Position numbers and translations under genes: made by a program. Source: Tabrizicola sp. (GTDB lineage: Bacteria; Pseudomonadota; Alphaproteobacteria; Rhodobacterales; Rhodobacteraceae). From it: a stretch of 64,000 nucleotides of DNA. The notes below the pieces were generated by a model that worked only from the letters and a program-made list of their open reading frames with translations, searched no databases and was not told where the DNA came from. The DNA lies in the NCBI RefSeq assembly GCF_030694085.1, contig NZ_JAUXZE010000056.1, forward strand, positions 62,001-126,000, read 5' to 3'. The first letter of the stretch is position 1. Each line of letters opens with the position of its first letter. This document shows positions 45,899-53,489 of the stretch, piece after piece.

Positions 45899-47460
45899 CC
45901 GACGACACCACGCTTCTGGGCGAGATTTGCGAACCCGCCCGCAACCGCCGCAGTGGAGGCCGCCAGGCCCGGGTGGCCATGCGCGCAGCACCTCTGGCCG
46001 ATGACGTGAAGCCGGTCCGCCCCGGCCTGCCCGGCGGCCAGTACAAGCCGCTGACCGAAGCGGGCGTCCAGCAGATCCACGCCGCCGCACTGGATGCTCT
46101 GGAACAGATCGGCCTTTCCCAGGCCCCGCCGTCGGGCGTGAAACTTCTGACCGAGGCGGGCGCGATCCTGGGCGATGACGGCCGCATCCGCTTTCCCCGC
46201 GCGCTGGTCGAGGACATGCTGGCCATTGCCGCGCGCAACATCACGCTGCACGCCCGCGACCCGAAGTACGACCTGCATCTCAGTGGCAGCAACGTCCACT
46301 ACGGCACCGCCGGGGCTGCGGTGCATATCGTCGACCCGATCACGCTTGAATATCGCGAATCCACCGCGCAGGATCTCTATGACGCGGCCCGGCTGGTCGA
46401 CAATCTGGACAACATCCACTTCTATCAGCGGACGATGGTCTGCCGCGACGTCGTCGACAACAAGGAGATGGACCTCAACACCCTTTACGGCAGCCTGGCC
46501 GGGACGGTGAAGCACGTCGGCACGTCTTTCTCGGACCCCAGCCACGTGGCCGATTGCTTCGATCTGATCCACATGGTCGCGGGCGGCGAAGAAAAGTGGC
46601 TGGAGCGGCCTTTCGTCAGCAATTCCAACTGCTTCGTCGTCCCGCCGATGAAGTTCGCCGAAGAAAGCTGCATCACGATGGAGGATTGCATCCGCCGCGG
46701 GATGCCGATGCTTCTTCTCTCGGCCGGGCAGGCCGGGGCCACCGCGCCCGCACCGATCGCCCTGACGATCGTGCAGGCGGTCGCCGAATGTCTGGCGGGC
46801 GTGGTCTACGTCAACGCGATCAAGCCGGGCGCTCCGGCGATCTTCGGGACATGGCCCTTTGTTTCCGATCTGAGAACAGGAGCCATGTCGGGCGGCAGCG
46901 CGGAACAGGCGCTGTTGACGGCGGGTTGCGCCCAGATGCACCGGTTCTATGACCTGCCGGGCGGGGCGGCCTCGGGGATTTCCGACAGCAAGCTGCCCGA
47001 CATGCAGGCGGGCTGGGAGCAGGGGATCACCAACGCGCTGGCGGGCCTGGCGGGGCTCAACATGTGCTATGAGGCCGTTGGGATGCATGCGTCGCTGCTT
47101 GGGTTCTGCCTGGAATCGCTCGTCCTGGGCGATGACCTTCTGGGCCAGACCATGCGCCTGGTGCGCGGCATCGACGTGACGCCGGATTCCACCAGCCTCG
47201 ACGCGATGAAAGAGGTCTGCCTGGGCGGGCCGGGCCACTACCTCGGCTCGGACCAGACGCTGAAGCTGATGCAGACCGAATACATCTATCCGAACGTTGG
47301 CAACCGCATGTCGCCGAAGGAATGGAACGAGGCCGGCAAGCCCTTGCTGCTGGACACCGCCATTGCCCGCAAGAACGCCATCCTGGCCAAGGCTGGCTGT
47401 CGGGTTGACGCAGACATCGATGCGGCCATTCGCAAGCGGTACAACATCTACTTCAAGTAA
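45895..47460 (+). CDS. MttB-family (trimethylamine methyltransferase-like) protein, non-pyrrolysine
   Basis: A 521-residue member of the MttB superfamily, TIM-barrel methyltransferases that in known members move a methyl from a quaternary or tertiary amine to a corrinoid protein. There is no in-frame TAG, so it is of the non-pyrrolysine type, like the glycine-betaine methyltransferase MtgB. Family text: LPGGQYKPLTEAGVQQIH, VKHVGTSFSDPSH, CITMEDCIRRGMPMLLLS and PDMQAGWEQGITNALAG. No corrinoid protein or reactivase is near, which is unusual for corrinoid chemistry; a direct folate or other acceptor is possible. It overlaps the PEPM-family gene by 4 nt. Confidence 0.85.
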   Translation: MTDDTTLLGEICEPARNRRSGGRQARVAMRAAPLADDVKPVRPGLPGGQYKPLTEAGVQQIHAAALDALEQIGLSQAPPSGVKLLTEAGAILGDDGRIRFPRALVEDMLAIAARNITLHARDPKYDLHLSGSNVHYGTAGAAVHIVDPITLEYRESTAQDLYDAARLVDNLDNIHFYQRTMVCRDVVDNKEMDLNTLYGSLAGTVKHVGTSFSDPSHVADCFDLIHMVAGGEEKWLERPFVSNSNCFVVPPMKFAEESCITMEDCIRRGMPMLLLSAGQAGATAPAPIALTIVQAVAECLAGVVYVNAIKPGAPAIFGTWPFVSDLRTGAMSGGSAEQALLTAGCAQMHRFYDLPGGAASGISDSKLPDMQAGWEQGITNALAGLAGLNMCYEAVGMHASLLGFCLESLVLGDDLLGQTMRLVRGIDVTPDSTSLDAMKEVCLGGPGHYLGSDQTLKLMQTEYIYPNVGNRMSPKEWNEAGKPLLLDTAIARKNAILAKAGCRVDADIDAAIRKRYNIYFK

Positions 47461-47489
47461 TCGCGCCAAGTCACGGGGAAGAGAGACAA

Positions 47490-48389
47490 ATGCACTACGG
47501 ATACATCGGGCTTGGCAATCTTGGCGCCGCCTGTGCGGGCTGTCTCCTGAAGGGCGGTTTCCAGGCCACCGTCTTTGACCTGAACGCGAAACTGGCCGAA
47601 CCCTTGGTGGCGCAGGGGGCCGTGCTTGCCGCAACCGCCGAGGATCTGGCCGCCTCGGTCGATCACGTCATCACCTGCCTGCCGTCGCCCGCGGTGTCCG
47701 AACGCGTCCTGCGCAACATCCTGCCGCACATGCGCAAGGGGGCGTCCTGGGTCGAGATGTCCACCCTTGGCCGGGACGAGGTCCTGCGACTTGCCGCCGT
47801 GGCCGCAGAAAGCGGCGTCAGGATGATGGAACTTCCGGTCACCGGCGGCGTCCACCTGGCCTACCAGGGCAAGATCACCATGCTGGCCGGGGGCGACCGC
47901 GACCTTTACGACCTGCACCACGGCGCGATGCAGGCGATGGGCGACCGGATCTTCCACATGGGGCCGCTGGGGTCGTCCTCGATCATCAAGGTCATCACCA
48001 ACATGCTGGCCTTCATCCATCTGAAAGCCACCTCCGAGGCGCTGATGCTGGCCAAGCGGGGCGGGCTGGACCTGGGGCAGGCGTGGCACGCGATTGCCGC
48101 CAGTTCTGGAAACAGTTTCGTGCACGAGACCGAGGGCGCGCTGATCCTGAACGGCAGCTACGACATCGCCTTCAACATCGACCTCGCGCTCAAGGACCTG
48201 GGATTTGCGCTGGGGTTCGGCAAGGAGTTCGGCGTGCCGCTGGACCTCGCATCCATGACCAACCAGACCTACATCGCCGCCAAGGCAGCCTATGGCGGCG
48301 AGGCGCAGTCGCCGATGATCGCCAAGCTTCTGGAGGACCTGCTGGGCACCGATCTGCGCGCCGAAGGCTTCCCCGCGCGGCTGGAATGA
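47490..48389 (+). CDS. 3-hydroxyisobutyrate-dehydrogenase-family NAD(P) oxidoreductase
   Basis: A 299-residue beta-hydroxyacid dehydrogenase: Rossmann loop YIGLGNLGAACAG, the family motif MMELPVTGGVHLAYQGKITM (substrate-binding Gly-Gly), catalytic Lys in SSSIIKVITNML, and a helical C-terminal domain. An acid (Asp) after strand 2 (VFDLN) points to NAD. It lies 29 nt after the MttB-like gene and is the last gene of the cluster. It probably oxidises a hydroxy acid produced upstream; the substrate is unknown. Confidence 0.87.
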   Translation: MHYGYIGLGNLGAACAGCLLKGGFQATVFDLNAKLAEPLVAQGAVLAATAEDLAASVDHVITCLPSPAVSERVLRNILPHMRKGASWVEMSTLGRDEVLRLAAVAAESGVRMMELPVTGGVHLAYQGKITMLAGGDRDLYDLHHGAMQAMGDRIFHMGPLGSSSIIKVITNMLAFIHLKATSEALMLAKRGGLDLGQAWHAIAASSGNSFVHETEGALILNGSYDIAFNIDLALKDLGFALGFGKEFGVPLDLASMTNQTYIAAKAAYGGEAQSPMIAKLLEDLLGTDLRAEGFPARLE

Positions 48390-48472
48390 CGGCTTGAGGG
48401 GCCTTCGGCAACCCGTTAAGTTTCGGTAAACGCCCGCTGCCAAGTTCTTGATTTTCCTGCGGGTCCCGTGAT

Positions 48473-48487
48473 TGTCCACCGTGGACA
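48473..48487. promoter_or_regulatory. 15-bp palindrome, copy 2 (upstream of the PLP gene)
   Basis: TGTCCAC-C-GTGGACA, 14 nt before the PLP-enzyme start, the exact complement of the site upstream of typA at 5825-5839. So close to the start, a bound protein would block initiation or the ribosome site. Confidence 0.45.
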
Positions 48488-48501
48488 CCGAAGGAGCTGC
48501 C

Positions 48502-49608
48502 ATGACCGCCGAGACCGAAGCCCGCGTCGCCCGCCTTCTCCACCATCGGAAGGCAGCCCTCTCCCTGGGCGAACCCGTCGTGCCCCCGATCTCGGTCGCC
48601 ACCACCTTCCATCTGCCGCAGGCGCAGGGTGCAGACCACTATTACGGTCGATCCGGCCAGCCGACCTGGGACGCCGTCGAGGCGCAGCTGGCGATCCTTG
48701 AGGCCGCAGAGGTCGTCTCCTTTCCCTCCGGCATGGCCGCGATCACGGCGGCGCTCGTCTCTTGCCTGAAGGCAGGGGCAAAGGTGATGATCCCGTCCGA
48801 CGGCTATTATGTAACCCGGCTCCTGGGCAGGGACCTCTTGCGGGTCTACGGTGTCGAGGTTGTCCAGGTCCCGACCCTGGAGATGGAGGCCGAGGACTTC
48901 AGCGGTTTTCAGGTGATCTACATCGAGACACCTTCCAACCCCGGCCTCGACGTGGTGGACATCGCAGCACTTGCCCGCAAGGCCCACGACGCCGGGGCCT
49001 TGTTGATCGCCGACAACACGACCATGACCCCGATACTGCAGCGCCCGCTGGATCTGGGGGCCGATCTGGTGGTCGCCGCCGACACCAAGGCTCCGGCGGG
49101 CCATTCCGACGCGCTGTTCGGCCATGTGGCGGGGCGGGATACCAATCTGATGGCCCGTATCCGCGAATGGCGGCGGCAGTCGGGTTCGGTGCCGGGACCG
49201 TTCGAGGCCTACCTCGTACACCGGGGGCTGGAGACGCTGGAGGTCCGCCTTTCCCGAATGTGCGTCTCGGCAGCGGTGATCGCCGAACGGCTCGCAGCGC
49301 ATCCAAAGGTCCGGGGGCTGCGCTATCCGGGGCTGCCGGGTGATCCTTCGCGAAAGGCGGTGGGCAGACAGATGGAGAACGGGGGCTTCCTGATCGGCTT
49401 CGAACTGGCGGACGAGGCCGAGGCGGAGGGTTTTCTGGCGCGCTGCCCGCTGATCGAACAGGCGACCAGTTTCGGCGGCGTCCACACCGCCGCCGAACGT
49501 CGCGCGCGTTGGGGGGATGCCGTGGCGGATGGCTTCATCCGGCTCTCTGTCGGCGTGGAACCAGTGGAAGTACTCTGGTCGGCCATCGACACGGCGCTGG
49601 CGGGGTAG
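48502..49608 (+). CDS. Cys/Met-metabolism PLP enzyme (cystathionine gamma-synthase/beta-lyase family)
   Basis: A 368-residue fold-type I PLP enzyme. PLP Lys lies in AADTKAPAGHSDALFG (the family's T-K-x-x-x-GH), Tyr/Arg of the phosphate site in YYGRSGQPTWDAVE, and Asp of the pyridine site in LLIADNTTMTP. It could act as a MetC-, MetB- or MetZ-type enzyme; the exact reaction is not decided by motifs. The ATG at 48502 has AAGGAG upstream, and the palindrome sits just before it; the earlier in-frame start at 48472 lies within the palindrome. Single gene, convergent with the SDR gene. Confidence 0.87.
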   Translation: MTAETEARVARLLHHRKAALSLGEPVVPPISVATTFHLPQAQGADHYYGRSGQPTWDAVEAQLAILEAAEVVSFPSGMAAITAALVSCLKAGAKVMIPSDGYYVTRLLGRDLLRVYGVEVVQVPTLEMEAEDFSGFQVIYIETPSNPGLDVVDIAALARKAHDAGALLIADNTTMTPILQRPLDLGADLVVAADTKAPAGHSDALFGHVAGRDTNLMARIREWRRQSGSVPGPFEAYLVHRGLETLEVRLSRMCVSAAVIAERLAAHPKVRGLRYPGLPGDPSRKAVGRQMENGGFLIGFELADEAEAEGFLARCPLIEQATSFGGVHTAAERRARWGDAVADGFIRLSVGVEPVEVLWSAIDTALAG

Positions 49609-49623
49609 GGGCCAAATTTCTGT

Positions 49624-50280
49624 TCAGAGCATATCGAGAATTCGCGCCGCTTCTGTCTGAACATCGGCCAGTTTCGTCCGGTCCTCGCCAGGGAAGAACC
49701 GTGCACGGGTGGCGGTGGGCAGGCCCTGGGGTTCGGCGATGACCACGCGGGGGCCGTGCTTGGCGGACTCGGCTTGCCAACTGCGCGCAAGCGCCATCTG
49801 GGTGGCCTTGGTGGCTCCGTATGAGCCGAAGAACGGCTGACCCGCGCGAGGGTCGTCCAGGAACAGAGCGGTGCCCTGGTGCGCCTTCAAGAGAGGCTCG
49901 ACCATCGGGATCAGCATCCCCGTGGCGCGGGCGTTGGTGGCGAGCGACTTCTCCCAATCCTTCTGGTCGATGTGCCCTGCGGGGGCAAGCGGGGCGGCAT
50001 GGATCGCGGCATGGACCCAGAGACCAAGTCCGCCCCAACGGTCATGGATGCTGCGGCACAGGTGCCGCATGGCGTCGTCGTTCGTGACGTCCATCGGGGC
50101 GAGTGTCAGGCTTCCCGCACCCGGCAGGCCCGCGCTCTTGACCCGGTCGTCCAGCTCTTCCAGCCCGCCGACGGTGCGGGCGACGGCAACCACGTTCCAG
50201 CCACGCAGAGCAAGCTGTTCTGCAAGGGCGGCACCAAGGCCACGCGAGGCTCCGGTGACGAGGGCGATTTTGTCGGTCAT
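49624..50280 (-). CDS. SDR-family oxidoreductase
   Basis: A 218-residue short-chain dehydrogenase: VTGASRGLGAALA, the cofactor Arg region VAVART, APMDVTNDDAM, a variant of the NAG loop (VHAAIHAAPLAP) and the catalytic FGSYGATKATQMAL. The N-A-G motif is altered to H-A-A, so activity could differ from standard members. The substrate is unknown. It lies downstream of the DUF1801 gene on the same strand, separated by repeat copy E. Confidence 0.85.
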   Translation of the reverse strand: MTDKIALVTGASRGLGAALAEQLALRGWNVVAVARTVGGLEELDDRVKSAGLPGAGSLTLAPMDVTNDDAMRHLCRSIHDRWGGLGLWVHAAIHAAPLAPAGHIDQKDWEKSLATNARATGMLIPMVEPLLKAHQGTALFLDDPRAGQPFFGSYGATKATQMALARSWQAESAKHGPRVVIAEPQGLPTATRARFFPGEDRTKLADVQTEAARILDML

Positions 50281-50317
50281 GCGTCTGTCCTTGTGGTGGC
50301 GTCAGAGCCTCCGGCGG

Positions 50318-50340
50318 GGATATTTGTCCAAAGATGAAAG
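50318..50340 (+). repeat. GATATTTG/CAAAGATGAA element, copy E
   Basis: GGATATTTGTC then CAAAGATGAAAG, antisense to the neighbouring genes. It has the CTCCGGCGG lead seen at copy A but no adjoining hairpin. Confidence 0.6.
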
Positions 50341-50358
50341 GGCAAGGGGGCGCGGGTG

Positions 50359-50727
50359 TCAGGGATTGCGACCATATCCCGCGGCGATCTCGGCCTGGCG
50401 GGTTTCGATGATCTGGCGGAGGAGCGGGTCGGGGAGGGGGTGATCCGGGGTGAAGAGGACGCCGGACTTCGACGTCTGGAACGGGGCGCAGTCGATCCGG
50501 GGGATCACACTGCCGGAATGGGGGTAGAGGCCGAGGTGGCGCGTGAAGGCCGCGTAGCCTGCGACCATCTTCCCCGTCGGCCCTGGCTGGCGGAAGCCGG
50601 GCATTGCGTAGGACATGACTTCCAGGTGGTCGGGGAGGAGGGCTTTCAGGCGGGCGCGGAGGGTGGTCAGGGCGTTCCGCTGGTCGGCGGGGAGGGCGGC
50701 GATATAGGTGTCGATTTCGGCAGACAT
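50359..50727 (-). CDS. DUF1801 family protein
   Basis: A 122-residue YdhG/DUF1801-type protein: start MSAEIDTYIAALPADQRN, MSYAMPGFRQPG and YAAFTRHLGLYPHSG are the family's strands and aromatic loop. The function is unknown; the fold resembles SCP2-like or START-like small-ligand binders only loosely. The start abuts the DUF2199 stop, so these two are probably coexpressed at the end of the purF operon. Confidence 0.8.
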   Translation of the reverse strand: MSAEIDTYIAALPADQRNALTTLRARLKALLPDHLEVMSYAMPGFRQPGPTGKMVAGYAAFTRHLGLYPHSGSVIPRIDCAPFQTSKSGVLFTPDHPLPDPLLRQIIETRQAEIAAGYGRNP

Positions 50728-51285
50728 TCAGGCCACACCGAGATGCGGGCGAAGATCGTGGGCGAAGCTCGCGTAGATGTCGACGCTGAATGCGTCCTGC
50801 TGGGCCACGCCGAGGGCTGAGGGATCGGCGACGGTGAATTGCGGGCGCTCCGCCGCGTCCAGGAACCTGCTGGTCGGTGTCAGTCCGGCGCTGCCGGGAA
50901 AGCCGGACAAGGTGTTTGCAAGGCGGGCAGGACGCGTGCCGAGTGCAGTCTCTGCCGGCGTTCCAACGACGGCGCGATTGGCGTGGGAGGGTTCGGTCGG
51001 GACTTCAGCCCAAGCGCCAAAAGCCAAGGCCGCATCGGTGCCGCGGATCGGCAAGCTCTGCAGCCCGCGCAGGTAGAACAGGTCCGCGACCGAGCAGAAG
51101 TCGGCGGTCAACTTGTCTTGTCCGACCGTGACGGTGCCGCCGTTCATCCGATGGGACAGATGCGGCCAGGTGTCGGAATGATCGTAGCCGAGGTCCAGGA
51201 CGCCCTGCACCGGTTTGCCGCAGCAGGGGCACCGGCACTTCGTATCGGTGAACGGTTGCCAGCGCCGGTCAGGGGCCAGCGCCAC
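50728..51285 (-). CDS. DUF2199-like protein
   Basis: A 185-residue protein beginning with a zinc-ribbon-like CRCPCCGKPV pair. The pattern CGKPVQGVLDLGYDHSDTWPHLS followed by FCSVADLFYLRG resembles DUF2199. There is a second half rich in Pro/Thr without clear features. The role is unknown. It starts 3 nt after the purF stop and its end abuts the DUF1801 gene, so it may be read with purF. Confidence 0.65.
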   Translation of the reverse strand: MALAPDRRWQPFTDTKCRCPCCGKPVQGVLDLGYDHSDTWPHLSHRMNGGTVTVGQDKLTADFCSVADLFYLRGLQSLPIRGTDAALAFGAWAEVPTEPSHANRAVVGTPAETALGTRPARLANTLSGFPGSAGLTPTSRFLDAAERPQFTVADPSALGVAQQDAFSVDIYASFAHDLRPHLGVA

Positions 51286-51288
51286 GGC

Positions 51289-52752
51289 TCACTCCGCCGC
51301 CTTCATCTGAAAGCCTTCCTCGATCTTGTCCGAGGGGGCCACCGGGTAATCGCCCGAGAAGCACGCGTCGCAAAAGCGCGGGCTTTCCGGGTCGCGGCCT
51401 GCGGCCTCACCGGCGGCGCGGTAGAGGCCGTCGAGGGAGATGAACTTCAGGCTGTCGACGCCGATCCAGTCGCGCATCTCGTCTTCCGACATCGTCGCGG
51501 CAAGGAGTTTTGACCGTTCGGGGGTGTCGACGCCGTAAAAGCACGGCCAGGCGGTGGGGGGCGAGGCGATGCGGAAGTGGACCTCGGCGGCGCCGGCCTC
51601 GAGGATCATGTCCTTGATCTTGCGGCTGGTGGTGCCGCGCACGACCGAGTCGTCCACGAGGATCACCCGCTTGCCCTTGATGAGGGCGCGGTTGACGTTC
51701 AGCTTCAGACGAACGCCCATGTTGCGGATATGGTCCGTGGGTTCGATGAAGGTGCGGCCCATGTACTGGTTGCGGATGATTCCCATCGCGTAGGGGATGC
51801 CGGACTGCTGGCTGTAGCCGATGGCGGCGGGTGTGCCGCTGTCAGGAACGGGGCAGACGAGGTCAGCATCGACCGGCGCTTCGATGGCCAGTTCAACGCC
51901 GATCTGGCGACGGGTCTCATAGACCGACCGGCCGCCGATGATGCTGTCGGGGCGGGAGAAGTAGACATTTTCGAAAATGCAGAAGCGGGATTTGGCGGGG
52001 GTGAAGGGGCGGGTGGATTCGACCTTGTTACCTTCGATCACCACCATTTCGCCGGGCTCGATCTCGCGCACGAAATCCGCGCCGATGATGTCCAGCGCGC
52101 AGGTTTCCGACGATAGCGCCCAGCCGTGGTCGCCGATCCGGCCCAGGACCAGCGGGCGGACGCCCAAGGGATCACGGACGCCGATCAGCTTGGTGCGGGT
52201 CATGGCGACGACGGAGAAAGCGCCCTCGACCCGGCGAAGTGCATCCTTGATGCGTTCGGCCAGCGTCTTCTGGATCGATCGCGCCATCAGGTGAATGATA
52301 CATTCGCTGTCCGACGAGGACTGGAAGATCGATCCGCGCTCGATCAGCTCGCGGCGCAGGGCAGAGGCGTTGGTCAGGTTGCCGTTGTGCGCGATGGCGC
52401 AACCGCCCATCGAGAATTCGCCGAAGAAGGGCTGCACGTCGCGGATCGCGGTGGCACCCTTGGACCCGGCGGTGGAATAGCGCACGTGGCCGATCGCCAG
52501 CGACCCCGGCAGGGTGTCCATCACGTCGGCTTTGGTGAAGTTGTCGCGGACATAGCCGAAGCGGCGGGCCGAGTTGAAGCCTTGTTCGGGGTCGTAGCAG
52601 ACGATCCCGCCCGCCTCTTGCCCGCGGTGCTGGAGGGCGTGCAGTCCAAGCGCCACGAAGTTGGACGCATCGGCGACGCCGACCACGCCGAAAATCCCGC
52701 ACTCCTCTTTCAGCTTGTCATCATCGAAGGGGTGCGAGCGGAAGGGAGCCAT
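51289..52752 (-). CDS. purF: Amidophosphoribosyltransferase, 4Fe-4S type
   Basis: A 487-residue first enzyme of purine synthesis. A short propeptide (MAPFRSHPFDDDKLKEE) precedes the CGIFGVVG N-terminal nucleophile, which is exposed on cleavage. PRPP site VDDSVVRGTTSR. Cys residues in SRFCIFENVYFSRPDS, SPPTAWPCFYGVD and FCDACFSGDYP line up with the four cluster ligands of the B. subtilis enzyme, so it should carry a 4Fe-4S cluster. Two hairpins in the 82-nt gap upstream (after cvpA) may regulate it. Normal length. Confidence 0.97.
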   Translation of the reverse strand: MAPFRSHPFDDDKLKEECGIFGVVGVADASNFVALGLHALQHRGQEAGGIVCYDPEQGFNSARRFGYVRDNFTKADVMDTLPGSLAIGHVRYSTAGSKGATAIRDVQPFFGEFSMGGCAIAHNGNLTNASALRRELIERGSIFQSSSDSECIIHLMARSIQKTLAERIKDALRRVEGAFSVVAMTRTKLIGVRDPLGVRPLVLGRIGDHGWALSSETCALDIIGADFVREIEPGEMVVIEGNKVESTRPFTPAKSRFCIFENVYFSRPDSIIGGRSVYETRRQIGVELAIEAPVDADLVCPVPDSGTPAAIGYSQQSGIPYAMGIIRNQYMGRTFIEPTDHIRNMGVRLKLNVNRALIKGKRVILVDDSVVRGTTSRKIKDMILEAGAAEVHFRIASPPTAWPCFYGVDTPERSKLLAATMSEDEMRDWIGVDSLKFISLDGLYRAAGEAAGRDPESPRFCDACFSGDYPVAPSDKIEEGFQMKAAE

Positions 52753-52779
52753 GCGTCCGAATCCTACCTTGAGCTTAGG

Positions 52780-52820
52780 CCCGCTGTTTAAGGCAGCGGG
52801 TCGGGGCTGTCACGCCCCGA
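52780..52820. other. Two tandem hairpins between cvpA and purF
   Basis: CCCGCTG/CAGCGGG (52780-52800) and TCGGGGC/GCCCCGA (52801-52820) abut each other. There is no U-run, so they could be an attenuator, a partial terminator or a stabilising structure at the purF mRNA 5' end. Confidence 0.5.
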
Positions 52821-52834
52821 AACGCCCTTGGGGA

Positions 52835-53455
52835 TCACGGATTGGTGGCAGGTGCCGCTGGTGCAGGGGCCCCTGTCGAAGGCGCAATCGTCGGGGCACC
52901 GCCCGGGGCGCAGACGTTGGTCAGGTCGTTGTAGCGGTCGACGATCCAGCCCGGCGCGTCCGAGGGGATGTTCTGGTCGATCTGGGCCTGGAAGTTGGCG
53001 AAGACCAGAGCGGTGCGGGACTCGTCGATCATCGCGATCTGCTGGCCGGAAAGGACGCGGTCGTAGACGATGAAGGCGATGGCGATCAGCAGCACGCCGC
53101 GCGCCGCCCCGAACAGGAAGCCGAGCGCCTGGTCAATCCCGCCCAGGGCCGAGCGCTGGACAGCTCCGGCGAAGAGCGGCGTAAAGAGAGCGGCGACAAT
53201 CAGCCCCACCACGAAGACGCCCGCAAAGGCCGCGACCACGGAAAGCTCGCAGCTGTCGGACAGGAACTCGCCCACGACCGGCAACTCCTTGACCAGTGGC
53301 TGCACGCCGGGGGCGAAGTAATAGGCAGCGATGGCGGCACCGATCCAGCCAAGGATCGCCATCAGCTCACGCACCAGCCCGCGCGAGAAGGCGAGAATGG
53401 CCGAAATGATGATGATAAGCGCCGCACCACCGTCGACTGCGGTCAGGTTTTCCAT
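52835..53455 (-). CDS. cvpA: CvpA family membrane protein
   Basis: A 206-residue inner-membrane protein with about four helices (GGAALIIIISAILAFSRGLV; LGWIGAAIAAYYFAPG; VVAAFAGVFVVGLIVAALF; LIAIAFIVYDRVL). The gene commonly precedes purF in proteobacteria and is named for colicin V production; its true role is unsettled. The C-terminus is a Pro/Ala-rich tail (PTIAPSTGAPAPAAPATNP). The order radA-cvpA-purF is well conserved. Confidence 0.9.
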   Translation of the reverse strand: MENLTAVDGGAALIIIISAILAFSRGLVRELMAILGWIGAAIAAYYFAPGVQPLVKELPVVGEFLSDSCELSVVAAFAGVFVVGLIVAALFTPLFAGAVQRSALGGIDQALGFLFGAARGVLLIAIAFIVYDRVLSGQQIAMIDESRTALVFANFQAQIDQNIPSDAPGWIVDRYNDLTNVCAPGGAPTIAPSTGAPAPAAPATNP

Positions 53456-53489
53456 CGTTTACGTCCCCGTTCCCATTCTTTGCAAGGGC

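Noticed and set aside
45895..47460. Pyrrolysine-containing MttB
   Set aside because: No in-frame TAG occurs; the frame runs unbroken for 521 codons.
48390..48501. SAM-type riboswitch before the Cys/Met PLP gene
   Set aside because: I could not build the conserved pseudoknot or loop sequences of SAM-II or SAM-V; only the short palindrome stands out.
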